A stretch of DNA of 64,000 bases from contig NZ_VCBL01000002.1 in the NCBI RefSeq assembly GCF_007896435.1, positions 372,001 through 436,000 of the forward strand, in the 5' to 3' direction. The stretch is from Rummeliibacillus suwonensis (GTDB lineage: Bacteria; Bacillota; Bacilli; Bacillales_A; Planococcaceae). Made by a program: the position numbers and the translations under genes. Below are positions 9,001 through 18,321 of the stretch, piece after piece; positions within the stretch are counted from its first letter, which is position 1, and each line of letters starts with the position of its first letter. The notes under the pieces were generated by a model that saw nothing but the letters and a program-made list of their open reading frames with translations, ran no database searches and was not told the origin of the DNA.

Positions 9001-9039
9001 AAAATCTGCTTATCTCTAAAATTAGAATAAGCAGATTTT
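9001..9039 (+). terminator. Rho-independent terminator after the small HTH gene
   Basis: Arms AAAATCTGCTTAT (9001-9013) and ATAAGCAGATTTT (9027-9039) pair perfectly and the 3' arm ends in T's. A type I repeat begins at the very next base. Confidence 0.9.
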
Positions 9040-9259
9040 GATAAAGTGAAGCTTCCATCAGTGGGGGTTTTCTTCATCCCCCACCGGGCTAGAGGAACTC
9101 AGGTTAAAAGCGCCACGTCCTGTGGCAACACCTGAGGGACCAACATCTTGTTGGACCAAACCAATCGGGCTTTTACGGGCAGTTGTTCCCCCACCTATCT
9201 TTCTCTTTTCTCTCTATACCTTGAGGTGGGGAGCTTACTGCTCGTTAACGCGGGATAAA
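9040..9259 (-). repeat. Type I dispersed repeat, long form
   Basis: A clean 220-bp copy in reverse orientation: GATAAAGTGAA start, CAGTGGGGG/CCCCCAC hairpin, then the cassette (CTCAGG..GCCAC/GTGGC..CCTGAG; CCAACA/TGTTGG), the CCAATCGGG motif, and a GGGCAGT..ACTGC outer pair enclosing CCCCACC..GGTGGGG, ending GCGGGATAAA. A decayed second left end (ATGAAACTTCATCAATGG) follows directly, hinting at a former tandem. Confidence 0.85.
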
Positions 9260-9350
9260 ATGAAACTTCATCAATGGAAGTTTTTTTATATGGGAGCTTT
9301 ACTACCTGATATGAAACCTTTTTGTATAACATAACAAAGTTCTTTAATGG

Positions 9351-10337
9351 TCAAATCGAAACGACAGCAGGCGTTTTCACCAACATATCTGCATAGTCTT
9401 CAACCATTACACTTGCTGTTGGAAACATACCAGCTCCTGGGCCTACAAGCGTAAGTGTTCCGATATAATTTGTGTCTAATGCCACTGCATTATTTACACC
9501 TTCAATATTATAGAGAGGATGTTCCGGACCTACTAATTGTGGTCCAACTGTCGCAACGATTTTACCCGTTACTTTATCACGGCGAACATCTCCTATGTGA
9601 CGATAACGTAAGCCTTTTGCTTTTGCTTCTGCTACTTGTTTAGCTGTTATTCCAGTGATACCCACGACATCTACATCATCCCAATTCGGTTGTTCTCCAA
9701 ATGCTAATGCACTTAGAATCATTAATTTACGGAATGGATCTTGACCTGAGATATCATTATATGGATCAGCTTCAGCATACCCTAAATCTTGTGCATCTCG
9801 TAATGCTTTATCAAATGGTAAGCCTTCACTACGCATTTGCGTTAGGATATAGTTGGAAGTTCCATTTAAGATACCTTGGATATGGCTTACTTCGTTTACA
9901 CGTAAGATGTTCTGCATTGTTTTAATAACTGGTACACCACCAGCCACAGTCGCTTCATACCCAACCTGAACACCATATTTTTTTGCCTTTTTTTGTAAGG
10001 CTAAACCATACCTAGAAAACATCACTTTATTTGCTGTAATAATGTTACAACCTTTTTCAATAGCTTTAGACAAATATCTAAATGCAGGCTCCTCTCCAAC
10101 AATTGCCTCAAAAACAACCTCTAAATTAGGGATTGCAAGAATATCTTCAAAACTGTCTGTTAGTAATTCTTTTGGAGCATGCGGACGCGGCTTATTCACA
10201 TTGTTTACAAGAATTTTAGCGATCTCAATGTCTACTCCTAAAGTATGTTTAAATTGCTCTCGCTTTTCATTAACAATATGAAAAATTCCTTGACCAACTG
10301 TGCCGAAACCTAAAATTGCTACCTTCACCGTTGTCAT
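9351..10337 (-). CDS. hom: Homoserine dehydrogenase
   Basis: This NAD(P)-dependent enzyme reduces aspartate semialdehyde to homoserine, the branch point to threonine and methionine. The N-terminal Rossmann motif is VAILGFGTVGQG; the catalytic domain has GYEATVAGGVPVI and GILNGTSNYIL. It lacks the C-terminal ACT domain found in some bacterial versions (328 residues). The first ATG lies after TTGGAGGCG; a TTG five codons upstream overlaps that ribosome site and is not used. metY lies immediately upstream on the same strand, giving a methionine-branch pair. Confidence 0.95.
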   Translation of the reverse strand: MTTVKVAILGFGTVGQGIFHIVNEKREQFKHTLGVDIEIAKILVNNVNKPRPHAPKELLTDSFEDILAIPNLEVVFEAIVGEEPAFRYLSKAIEKGCNIITANKVMFSRYGLALQKKAKKYGVQVGYEATVAGGVPVIKTMQNILRVNEVSHIQGILNGTSNYILTQMRSEGLPFDKALRDAQDLGYAEADPYNDISGQDPFRKLMILSALAFGEQPNWDDVDVVGITGITAKQVAEAKAKGLRYRHIGDVRRDKVTGKIVATVGPQLVGPEHPLYNIEGVNNAVALDTNYIGTLTLVGPGAGMFPTASVMVEDYADMLVKTPAVVSI

Positions 10338-10708
10338 ATTATTCGCCTCCAAATTTTTTCTCTATATCTAAAAATACGCAGAACCACATCATACGTATTC
10401 AAATGATCATTTTGTATCATGAATATGTGACCCGTACATGTAAAGAAATTCTCAATTATTGAACTTAATGATGATTTTAGCTTACATGCGGACAGATTAC
10501 AAGGAAAATCTTTCTGAGAAGGACAAATGTTTTTTCTGGGAGGTCATGAAAAACGCTTACATCGTTGACTTTATCAAATTTTCTCATTTTCAAAAAAATA
10601 AAAAAATTATTTTAGACAACAGAGAAGAAAAGAGTAAACGCCGCCACTACGTCACCCTTTCTATAGTATTCACAAAAAGATTTTTATTATTTTTCAGCTT
10701 TCAATGTA
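10338..10708. other. Intergenic region between metY and hom
   Basis: This 371-bp AT-rich gap lies between two same-strand genes. I see no riboswitch-like conserved pairing, no strong terminator for metY and no repeat copy. hom probably has its own promoter here, but no convincing -35/-10 pair stands out. Confidence 0.4.
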
Positions 10709-11989
10709 CTACTTACCTACCTTTGCAAATGCCGCTTCTAATGCAGCGATGATATCTTCTGCTGATTCTAATCCAATTGAAAGGCGTACTAATTCTTCTG
10801 GAACTCCAGCTTTTTCTAATTCTTCTGTGCTCAATTGTTGATGAGTTGTAGATGCTGGATGAATAATGAGTGAACGAGCATCCCCAACATTTGCGACATG
10901 GCAGAACAATTCGATATGATCAATCAACTGACGACCTGCCTCACGACCACCTTTGATACCAAATGTTAATACTGATCCATAACCATTGTATAAATATTTT
11001 TTAGCTAGTGGAGCGAATTCGCTATCCTCAAAACCATTGAAATGGACCCATTCTACTTGATCATTTTGGCGAAGGTACTCAGCCACTTTTCGAGCATTTT
11101 CGTTATGGTAAGGAACACGTATGTGCAATGTTTCTAGTCCTTGAAGTAGTTGGAATGCTGCGTCTGGGCTAAGTGTTGGGCCGAAATCGCGCAATAATTG
11201 GACACGTAAACGCGTAGCAAACGCTGCATTTGCTGTATCGATTCCGTAGCGTAAACCATGATAGGACACGTCTGGTTCTGTATAATCAGGGAATTTACCG
11301 CGAGTCCAATCAAATGTACCAGCATCAACTGCTACACCAGCGATTGTTGTGCCATGACCACCGATCCATTTAGTTGCAGAATGTACAACGATATCTGCAC
11401 CGAATTTGATAGGGTTGCAGCCTACAGGTGAAGCAAATGTATTATCAATGATTAAAGGAATTTCATGCTTATGTGCAATTTCAGCCAATGCTTCAATATC
11501 CACTATTGAAAGGCTTGGATTACCAATTGTTTCAGCATAGATTGCCTTTGTATTTTCTTGGATAGCAGCTTCAAACTCATCATTATTTCTTTCATCTACG
11601 AATGTTGTTGTGATGCCATATCGAGGTAATGTATTAGCAAATAAATTATAAGTACCACCATAAATACTAGATGCTGAAACAATATGATCTCCTGCACGCG
11701 CAATATTCAAAATTGAAAATGCTATAGCTGCCATCCCTGATGATAAAGCAACTGCAGCTACACCACCTTCCAGTAAAGCAAGTCGTTTTTCAAAAACATC
11801 TACTGTTGGATTCATAATACGTGAATAGATATTACCTGGTTCTTCTAATGCAAACAATTTACGTGCATGTTCTGAACTTTTAAATTTATATGCAGTTGTA
11901 CGATATATAGGTACAGCGATTGCACCTGTTGTTGGATCTGGTGTTTGACCACCATGTACTGCTAAAGTTTCTTTGTGTAATTCTGTCAT
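10709..11989 (-). CDS. metY: O-acetylhomoserine sulfhydrylase (MetY-type PLP enzyme)
   Basis: The enzyme joins O-acetylhomoserine and sulfide (or methanethiol) to give homocysteine (or methionine). The 426 residues follow the Cys/Met-metabolism PLP family, with the cofactor lysine in HSATKWIGGHG and the start TETLAVHGGQTPDP-like (LHKETLAVHGGQ). Length fits MetY rather than the shorter MetB/MetC. A TAGGAGG site precedes the ATG. A SAM riboswitch and terminator lie about 550 bp upstream on the same strand, so expression should fall when SAM is plentiful, but a composite repeat occupies the leader in between. Confidence 0.95.
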   Translation of the reverse strand: MTELHKETLAVHGGQTPDPTTGAIAVPIYRTTAYKFKSSEHARKLFALEEPGNIYSRIMNPTVDVFEKRLALLEGGVAAVALSSGMAAIAFSILNIARAGDHIVSASSIYGGTYNLFANTLPRYGITTTFVDERNNDEFEAAIQENTKAIYAETIGNPSLSIVDIEALAEIAHKHEIPLIIDNTFASPVGCNPIKFGADIVVHSATKWIGGHGTTIAGVAVDAGTFDWTRGKFPDYTEPDVSYHGLRYGIDTANAAFATRLRVQLLRDFGPTLSPDAAFQLLQGLETLHIRVPYHNENARKVAEYLRQNDQVEWVHFNGFEDSEFAPLAKKYLYNGYGSVLTFGIKGGREAGRQLIDHIELFCHVANVGDARSLIIHPASTTHQQLSTEELEKAGVPEELVRLSIGLESAEDIIAALEAAFAKVGK

Positions 11990-12050
11990 TGTATTTCCTC
12001 CTAAGTTAAGGTTCTAGATGGAAAATGGAGGGTGTAAAAGGAATTTGGGT

Positions 12051-12430
12051 CAATTACGCCTCCAACTAAACAGCGTCCGGAATTTTTTTCGAACAAGCTC
12101 GAAAAACTCCTCTTCCAAATCCGTGACATCTGCCAGAGGCTATGGTGCAACACGATGTTGGTCACGAAGCCATTTGCCGCATGGATGCGGTGGTTTAGGC
12201 TTTGATCATTCCTTCAAACGTTTGTACCCCCACTGTAATGAGGATAAACAAGCATTCATCTCACCACTTTTAAAGGTGGTAGCCTTCTGTGCCTGCTGCT
12301 ACGCTTTCGGTACAAAAAACATTGCTGAACCAATCGGACTTTTACGGGCAGTTGATCTCCCATCTATCTTTCTCGTTTCTCTCTAAATCTTGAGATGGGG
12401 GTCTTACTGCCCGTTAAAGCAGGATAAAAA
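12051..12430 (-). repeat. Composite repeat: type II element joined to the half of a type I element
   Basis: From 12051 the sequence CAATTACGCCTCC..CTAAACAGCGTCCGG, a TTTTTTCGA..TCGAAAAA hairpin and the hairpin cassette (CAACA-cga-TGTTG; GCCGC/GCGG) define type II, also present at 20633. From about 12323 it becomes type I (CCAATCGG..ACGGGCAGT..ACTGCCCGT..GCAGGATAAA). The whole lies within the metY leader. A 122-codon frame through it has no coding character. Confidence 0.75.
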
Positions 12431-12522
12431 AGTTCTATGTAAAATGTTAGAGTTAGCAAACAAAATATTGATCGTACACTTATCTCAATGTCTTTCTTTT
12501 CCGTATAGAACCTAAAAATAAA

Positions 12523-12549
12523 AACCCTTCTTCGTGTAAGAAGAGGGTT
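12523..12549 (-). terminator. Leader terminator of the SAM riboswitch
   Basis: On the minus strand AACCCTCTTC and GAAGAAGGGTT pair, followed by TTTTATTTTT. It lies 18 bases after the riboswitch aptamer and would stop transcription into metY when SAM is bound. Confidence 0.88.
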
Positions 12550-12567
12550 GATTCGCAATTTCCTCCC

Positions 12568-12684
12568 CTTATCTTTCAGATTTGAATAAAATCTGTAGGA
12601 ATTAGCACCATAGCAAGTGCATATACACTCACTGGTTGCTGGGCATCGCAGGGCCTATCCCTCCGCCACTCTTGATAAAGGTTA
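12568..12684 (-). promoter_or_regulatory. SAM-I riboswitch (S-box) of metY
   Basis: The minus strand contains the S-box hallmarks in order: CTTTATCAAGAGTGGCGGAGGGA, shown here in part as ATCAAGAG and GGCGGAGGGA, then GGCCCTGCGATGCCCAGCAACC (core GATGCCCAGCAACC), a variable P4 arm, GGTGCTAATTCC and the closing AGATAAGG that pairs with the 5' strand. SAM-I riboswitches turn off methionine genes when S-adenosylmethionine is abundant. The downstream metY gene fits. Confidence 0.95.
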
Positions 12685-12712
12685 TTTGATTTTGTTCCAT
12701 CTTATTGTCGTA

Positions 12713-12742
12713 AGTATAGAAGATAATCGGATGAAAAGTCAA
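12713..12742 (-). promoter_or_regulatory. Promoter of the SAM riboswitch-metY transcript
   Basis: On the minus strand TTGACT (12742-12737), an 18-bp spacer and TATACT (12718-12713) lie just upstream of the aptamer. The 387-bp repeat element begins 27 bp further upstream. Confidence 0.7.
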
Positions 12743-12769
12743 TGAATTTTTCAAAATTATTAATTATTT

Positions 12770-13156
12770 TGAATCAATTTCACAATGCAAAATTTAGATA
12801 GAAAACACGAACATTTTAAATCAACATGAACATTAATATTCAGAAATTTTTGTTCCGCTCCAGACGGCGCTTTCCACGGGCTTGGCTTCAATCTCCTCGG
12901 GTCGACACGATGTTGACCCCGAAGCCGTTGCCACAGGACGTGGCGAACTTAGGCTTTGTCCCTTCAATCATTCCTGCGGGGCTTTCAGCTCAAGCTTTTC
13001 CCGTAGGACTTTGAATAAACTTCCTGAACTAACACCGCACGAAGAAAATGCATGCATTTTCGAGGAGTCGCCGTCTTCCGCTCCACAACTATCAAAATTA
13101 TTTATTATTAAATGTTCGTATTTTTTTAGAAGAAAATGATTTATGAAATTGATTCA
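12770..13156 (+). mobile_element. 387-bp MITE-like element, copy 1
   Basis: The element is bounded by 13-bp terminal inverted repeats TGAATCAATTTCA (12770-12782 and its complement at 13144-13156), with imperfect pairing continuing inward to the ACGAACATTT motif. The interior is GC-rich and non-coding, starting GTTCCGCTCC and ending GGAGTCGCCGTC..TCCGCTCC, and carries the hairpin cassette (GGGTC..GACCC, then GCCAC/GTGGC). A second copy of exactly the same length lies inverted at 22429-22815. No target duplication is evident. Short ORFs inside it are not genes. Confidence 0.8.
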
Positions 13157-13489
13157 TCTTAATAAAGTAAAATTTCACATAGCAAATTTTTTCATCCCCC
13201 ACTTTATCCCTTGCCTCATACTTGCGACTTGAATTGAGACATTGCCTGGTCATGGGATAAGGAAATCTATCTGTATTTATTTTTATTTTTACTTTACCAA
13301 TACAATATTTTTACATTTATATTCTTATTTTCTTTTGCTTTTACACGATTTTGAAGGCTCTATTTGATAGGTCAAACATTTACTATCTAAATAAAATATT
13401 TTCATATATTTTCCTTTTTTCGACATAATTCCATATGTTTATCCTATGTTTTCACCTTATAATGGAATTATAAGAAAGGGATGAGAAGA
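13157..13489. other. Intergenic region upstream of the DASS transporter
   Basis: The stretch holds a degraded fragment resembling type I repeats near 13196-13262 (CCCCCACTTTATCC ... CATGGGATAA) and otherwise AT-rich sequence. The transporter ribosome site AAAGGG lies at 13475-13480. No further feature is supported. Confidence 0.4.
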
Positions 13490-14962
13490 ATGGATAAAGC
13501 GAAAGAGAAAAAAAATTTAAAACCATTATGGATTGGACTAGCTTTTGCTGTACTAATTATTATTACATTTTGGCCAAACAGTGGAGATCTACCTGTAGCT
13601 GGCCAAAGAAGTCTAGCTATTCTTGGATTCGCTGTTATTTTATGGGTAACAGAAGCAGTTTCTTATCCAGTTAGTGCCGCTATGATTATCGCCATCACAG
13701 CCGTATCAATCGGTCTAGCGCCAACGATTGAAGATCCTTCTTTAGAATACGGTACTGCTAATGCTTTAAAAATGGCTTTAGGCGGCTTTAGTAATTCTGC
13801 CGTTGCACTCGTTGCCGCTGCTCTTTTTTTAGCCGCTGCCATGCAAGCAACAAATTTACATAAACGACTTGCCTTATGGATTTTGTCGATGGTCGGTACG
13901 AAAACAAAAAGCATTGTGTTCGGAGCTATTATTGTATCTATTATTTTAGCGTTTTTCGTACCAAGTGCTACCGCTCGAGCAGGGGCTGTCGTACCGATCC
14001 TACTAGGTATGGTCGCAGCGTTTGGTCTTCCAAAAGATAGTAAACTCGCAGCATTATTGGTCATTACTTCTGTACAAGCTGTCTCTATTTGGAATGTGGG
14101 GATTAAAACAGCCGCTGCCCAAAATATGGTTGCATTAAGCTTTATCAATAAGGAATTCCAAACGGATGTTTCTTGGAGCGAATGGTTCATGTATGCAGCA
14201 CCATTCTCGGTTATTATGTCAATCGTGCTATTTTTCGTTATGATTCATTTGATTAAACCGGAAACGCAAAAAATTGAGGGTGGAAAAGATTTGATCCAGT
14301 CTCAATTGAAAGAATTAGGACCTGTCAAAGCATCTGAAATTCGTCTGATTATTATTTCTTTGGTATTACTATTCTTCTGGGCAACAGAAGGTAAATTACA
14401 CCCATTTGATACAACAACCGTCACTATTGTCGCTATTGCTATTTTATTGGCTCCTAAAGTAGGTGTTTTTAATTGGAAACAAGTGGAAGTACTTATTCCA
14501 TGGGGAACAATCATTGTATTTGCAGTGGGCATCGCACTTGGCACAGTGTTACTTGATACACAAGGCGCCCAATGGCTATCTACAAAAGTGTTCGGCTCAC
14601 TTGGCTTAGAGCATATGCCCATTTTAGCAACGATCGCTTTAGTATCAGCATTTAACATTCTCATTCACCTTGGCTTTGCGAGTGCAACAAGTCTTTCTTC
14701 TGCGTTAATTCCTATCTTTATCGCATTAACGACCACCATTCACTTTGATGTCAACAATGTTGGTTTCGTATTAATCCAACAATTTGTCATTAGTTTTGGT
14801 TTCTTGCTACCTGTCAGCGCACCGCAAAATATGCTTGCCTATGGTACAGGTGCTTTCACTGTTAAAGACTTCTTAAAATCAGGTATACCCCTTACAGTGA
14901 TTGGCTATCTACTCATTCTATTATTTAGTGCGACTTATTGGAAATGGATCGGATTACTCTAA
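13490..14962 (+). CDS. DASS-family (SLC13) sodium:anion/dicarboxylate symporter
   Basis: The 490-residue protein has about 12 membrane helices. Family features include ILWVTEAVSYPVSAAM near the start, a SATARAGAVVPI segment in the middle (transport-domain SNT-type loop equivalent) and SAPQNMLAYGTGAF near the end, the mirror-image binding loop. Such transporters import C4-dicarboxylates, citrate or sulfate with sodium; substrate cannot be told here. The start at 13490 leaves nine bases after AAAGGG; an ATG at 13481 abuts that site and is unlikely. Followed by its own terminator. Confidence 0.88.
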   Translation: MDKAKEKKNLKPLWIGLAFAVLIIITFWPNSGDLPVAGQRSLAILGFAVILWVTEAVSYPVSAAMIIAITAVSIGLAPTIEDPSLEYGTANALKMALGGFSNSAVALVAAALFLAAAMQATNLHKRLALWILSMVGTKTKSIVFGAIIVSIILAFFVPSATARAGAVVPILLGMVAAFGLPKDSKLAALLVITSVQAVSIWNVGIKTAAAQNMVALSFINKEFQTDVSWSEWFMYAAPFSVIMSIVLFFVMIHLIKPETQKIEGGKDLIQSQLKELGPVKASEIRLIIISLVLLFFWATEGKLHPFDTTTVTIVAIAILLAPKVGVFNWKQVEVLIPWGTIIVFAVGIALGTVLLDTQGAQWLSTKVFGSLGLEHMPILATIALVSAFNILIHLGFASATSLSSALIPIFIALTTTIHFDVNNVGFVLIQQFVISFGFLLPVSAPQNMLAYGTGAFTVKDFLKSGIPLTVIGYLLILLFSATYWKWIGLL

Positions 14963-15002
14963 GGATAGATTGTTACAAATAAGAAGCTATTCGAAATGTA
15001 AA

Positions 15003-15040
15003 AGAAGTGTGATTCAATATCAACGTTGAATTGCACTTCT
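15003..15040 (+). terminator. Rho-independent terminator after the DASS transporter
   Basis: Arms AGAAGTGTGATTCAA and TTGAATTGCACTTCT pair around TATCAACG and are followed by TTTTCC. Confidence 0.85.
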
Positions 15041-15220
15041 TTTCCTTTAATAATTGATTTCGTTTTAAGTATCCACTTTCTCTTTCTAATATTCAGTACA
15101 ATAATTTATTCGTATATCATATTTTATTGACGATATCTATGAAAAAAGATTTCAGTAGTAACTTTCTACAAAATCCCTTATAGTGAAATGGATACCTATT
15201 ATAAAGGAGTTGACATTCTA

Positions 15221-15952
15221 ATGGTCAAGGAACTATTACGTAGTCATACCTCTGTTCGGAAGTATACTGGTGAAAAAATCTCAAAGGAAACCGTACAAGA
15301 TTTGATTGAAACTGCTCAAATGGCAGCAACATCTCACTTTGTTCAAGCTTATAGCGTTATTTGGGTAACTGATGAAGAAAAACAACAGAAGCTTGGAGAA
15401 TTATCCAATAATCCTTTCCAATTCCAGACTGCCGGCGCAGCATTTCTATTCTGTGTGGATTTCAAACGTTTACAAATTGCTGGTCAAAAGCAAGGAGTAG
15501 AAATCGTAGCAGATTCAGCTGAAAACGTCTTAGTTGGTGTTGCTGACGTTGCTCTTTTTGCACAAAACTTCGTGATTGCGGCTGAATCAGAGGGCTATGG
15601 TATTTGCTATATTGGTGGCGCCCGTAATAACCCCGAAGAAATCAGCGAGTTATTCGATTTACCTGATTACGTCTTCCCGTTATTCGCCATGACAATTGGT
15701 ACACCTACAAAGCGGAACGAAGCGAAACCTCGTCTCCCTTTAGATGCTGTACTACATGAAAATAGCTATGATGTAGAAAAGTACGATCAGCTATTAGATG
15801 CCTATGATGCAACATTAGAACAATATTACGCTAGTCGTTCATCCAATCAGAAAATAGCCAATTGGACGAAACAAATGGCTGACTTCCTAATTGAACAACG
15901 TCGCCCTTTTATCAAAGACTTTTTAGCAAAAAAAGGATTTACTTGGAAATAA
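15221..15952 (+). CDS. NfsA/NfrA-type oxygen-insensitive NADPH nitroreductase (FMN)
   Basis: The 243-residue flavoprotein belongs to the nitroreductase family: HTSVRKYTGEKIS near the N-terminus is the FMN-binding RSxRxF-like loop, followed by AQMAATSHFVQAYS and YGICYIGGARNNP. Bacillus NfrA members of this subgroup reduce nitro compounds, FMN or disulfides with NADPH. An AAAGGAG site nine bases before the ATG at 15221 fixes the start; an upstream in-frame ATG (15188) lacks one. Monocistronic. Confidence 0.88.
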   Translation: MVKELLRSHTSVRKYTGEKISKETVQDLIETAQMAATSHFVQAYSVIWVTDEEKQQKLGELSNNPFQFQTAGAAFLFCVDFKRLQIAGQKQGVEIVADSAENVLVGVADVALFAQNFVIAAESEGYGICYIGGARNNPEEISELFDLPDYVFPLFAMTIGTPTKRNEAKPRLPLDAVLHENSYDVEKYDQLLDAYDATLEQYYASRSSNQKIANWTKQMADFLIEQRRPFIKDFLAKKGFTWK

Positions 15953-16039
15953 AAGATTGGTGAAGCGAATGACCTACAGATAAGAAAAGGCTTCGCAATA
16001 GTGGCGCGAAAGCATCCACCCAAAAACTTCTACAAAAAA

Positions 16040-16087
16040 AATCACAAAGCGCAAATGCTGTTCAATCGACATTTGTGCTTTGTGATT
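16040..16087. terminator. Bidirectional terminator between convergent genes
   Basis: Arms AATCACAAAGCGCAAATG and CATTTGTGCTTTGTGATT pair over 18 bp with one wobble; an A tract precedes on the left, giving U's for leftward transcripts as well. Confidence 0.8.
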
Positions 16088-16152
16088 CTACAGACTTCCT
16101 CTTATTAAAAGAAAGTTATTAAACAATCCCCTACAAATTAAATTCAATTAGC

Positions 16153-17841
16153 TTACTTTTCCTCGATATCTTCAATCACAATCTCTTTAACAGGTAAGAA
16201 AACATCTGTTGAGTTTACATATTTTACTTCTACCTTGTCTCCCTCTTTTAAATACACTGCAAGAGGCGCTACCTCTGAACTTACAATATAATTTTCTTTA
16301 TTGTCTAATAGGAAAGAAATAGTTGTATAATCATTATTCTTCTCTTTATAAACACGCAATACTTTCCCTTTTACTGTTTTTTCTTCGTTTGAAGAACTGC
16401 TATTTAAAGAGCTGTTACCGGAGCGATTGATCAATGTTTTATATTGTCGCAGCGCTTCATTTGGAGTAGCTGCTGAGACTGAAAGTTCAGGGTTGGCTGC
16501 TGAGACAATCGAATAATTTTGTAAGAATCCATTGGAATCAAGCACTGGCACTAACCAGCTTGCTTCACCATAGAAATTATAAATAATCGGCATAGAAGCT
16601 TGCCATTTTTTTTCGATAAATTTTTTCTCAATAATTTGTATAGCACCTTGTGAATCCATATAAGCTTCATCTTTATTTCCCGAATAGTAGGTTGCTTGAC
16701 CTGTACGAGCGTTTGTTAGTGAATAACCAAGCATTGAATCTACACCCTCTTTAGGGCTTGTGAAATCAGTGAAATAATACATCGTTCCGTTTTCATCAAA
16801 TACTGGACTGACATTGGCTTCTGTTCCTTCATCTGATGGAATCTTCACATCTTTCTTACCAAACATACTGTTCCAGAAACCATGAACATATTTGCCAAAG
16901 TATTCATTTTGTCGACTTACAGCTTCGGGAGAAATCGCACCATCGATAAATTCAGGAACATCTTTTAATGCATAAGTTTTAGAATCGCCTGTTTTTGCAT
17001 CGATCATCACAATCCCTTTTGGATCAAAGCCATTACGTCCTGAGATAAAGTCACCGTAGGTACGGATATAGTATGGCTTCCCATTGTCATCAACCTCCAA
17101 CTGAGCATCACCATAAAAAATTTTCTGTGTATTCGCCAAGCGCATATGACGTTCCACATTATTATTTAAATAGGCGGAAGTCGTATAAACCATTGGCGAT
17201 TTCACAAACTTTGGATTATCAGATGAATTGGTTGCACTCATGATTAAATACCCTGGTGATTCTTTCCCTTTCATCCATTTGAAGAAATCGGAAAATTCCA
17301 CTGGTGCAATATAAACATACTCACCTTTTACTTTTTGAATTTGTAAGTTACCTAACTCATAATAACTGGTGTTAGGCACTTGACTAAATGCTTTTTTCAT
17401 TTTATTGCGAGCATACTTAGGCGGTACACTAGCAGGCGTTTTTGTATCATCGAACGCCTTGATCTCAACTTTTTTTGTCATCTCCGCAGATTGATACTTT
17501 TGATGAGCATTAAATAATGGAGCAGATAAAAGATAAGCACCAAAAACCAAGCTTGCTAAAGTTATTATTCCTTTAATCTTTCTTTCAAACCCATTTGCCA
17601 ATAGAGTACCGATCAAGGCAATCACAAAAATGATTGACCATGAAAGCGACCAGCTTTGATCAACTTTCGTGATATAAAAAATTGCCGCAGTAATAACAAA
17701 GGCTAAGATCCATACGATAATGCCAAATTGCATCTTGAACTTTGTCTTAAAATCACCATCATTTGTTCTACTAGCTAATGGTGTGATTAGAATTGCCGCT
17801 ACAATGGCCATAATTGCAGACATAAGCAAAGTTGTTGTCAT
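16153..17841 (-). CDS. Uncharacterised membrane protein with large exported domain (562 aa)
   Basis: I do not recognise a named family. The N-terminus has four hydrophobic helices (about residues 4-22, 38-58, 66-84, 94-112), leaving about 440 residues probably outside the membrane. That part contains repeated beta-like phrases (KGIVMIDAKTGDSKTYAL, MLGYSLTNARTGQATYYSG) reminiscent of PepSY-like or beta-sandwich folds, then a Ser/Asn-rich linker (NRSGNSSLNSSSS) and a final OB-like domain (about 490-562, KGKVLRVYKEKNNDY, GDKVEVKYV). It is monocistronic with no informative neighbour. Confidence 0.75.
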   Translation of the reverse strand: MTTTLLMSAIMAIVAAILITPLASRTNDGDFKTKFKMQFGIIVWILAFVITAAIFYITKVDQSWSLSWSIIFVIALIGTLLANGFERKIKGIITLASLVFGAYLLSAPLFNAHQKYQSAEMTKKVEIKAFDDTKTPASVPPKYARNKMKKAFSQVPNTSYYELGNLQIQKVKGEYVYIAPVEFSDFFKWMKGKESPGYLIMSATNSSDNPKFVKSPMVYTTSAYLNNNVERHMRLANTQKIFYGDAQLEVDDNGKPYYIRTYGDFISGRNGFDPKGIVMIDAKTGDSKTYALKDVPEFIDGAISPEAVSRQNEYFGKYVHGFWNSMFGKKDVKIPSDEGTEANVSPVFDENGTMYYFTDFTSPKEGVDSMLGYSLTNARTGQATYYSGNKDEAYMDSQGAIQIIEKKFIEKKWQASMPIIYNFYGEASWLVPVLDSNGFLQNYSIVSAANPELSVSAATPNEALRQYKTLINRSGNSSLNSSSSNEEKTVKGKVLRVYKEKNNDYTTISFLLDNKENYIVSSEVAPLAVYLKEGDKVEVKYVNSTDVFLPVKEIVIEDIEEK

Positions 17842-17935
17842 AGTTATTCATCCTTTCTCATATTAAAATACGAATAACCTCAAAGAAAGTTTCGTAGAGA
17901 TTTTGCTCAAATATAATGGTTCAAATCATTTGAGG

Positions 17936-18050
17936 TAAAGTGAAGCTTCATCCAGTATGATCTTTCTTCATTCCTATCCATTTTCTTTTTTTACCAGAGT
18001 GCTACAGTAGTAATCTTACTGTCCTGCCCATTAATATGGGATAAATGTAT
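17936..18050 (-). repeat. Type I repeat, degenerate
   Basis: Recognisable ends AAAGTGAAGCTTCATCCAGT and ATATGGGATAAA enclose a decayed middle with the central hairpins lost. It lies upstream of pepT; further right two copies of GGTGGCTGATGT (about 18105 and 18194) form a short direct repeat of unknown meaning. Confidence 0.55.
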
Positions 18051-18321
18051 TCAGATCGGATAATCATATATAGCATGATGATTTACGCTATGATTAAATG
18101 ATGGGGTGGCTGATGTGCAAACATATTCACCTACACTTATTATGATGGAGGCCGCATCATTTATCTCCTCATTCCAAGTTTATCATAGATGTTCAGGTGG
18201 CTGATGTACCGATTATAATAAGCTAGTTTTTCTTCGCAATGAGTGCACGAAATTATTCCGTAGTCCGAAAGAAAGTGTTAGAATGATGACAATGCTTCAA
18301 ATAAAAGGAGGATTCAAATTC

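Noticed and set aside
9040-9340. 70-codon ORF at 9122-9334
   Set aside because: Entirely within a type I repeat and its decayed neighbour.
12018-12386. 122-codon frame in the metY leader
   Set aside because: It runs through the composite repeat, has no ribosome site and no protein-like composition; its content is explained by hairpins.
12826-13139. ORFs in the 387-bp element (start MASISSGRHDV), also at 22446-22703
   Set aside because: The same frame recurs because the DNA is repeated; the GC-rich core is palindromic and lies outside gene codon usage. Often annotated as hypothetical, but not supported.
13663-14190. 175-codon reverse frame inside the DASS transporter gene
   Set aside because: Antisense shadow of a clear membrane transporter; no ribosome site.
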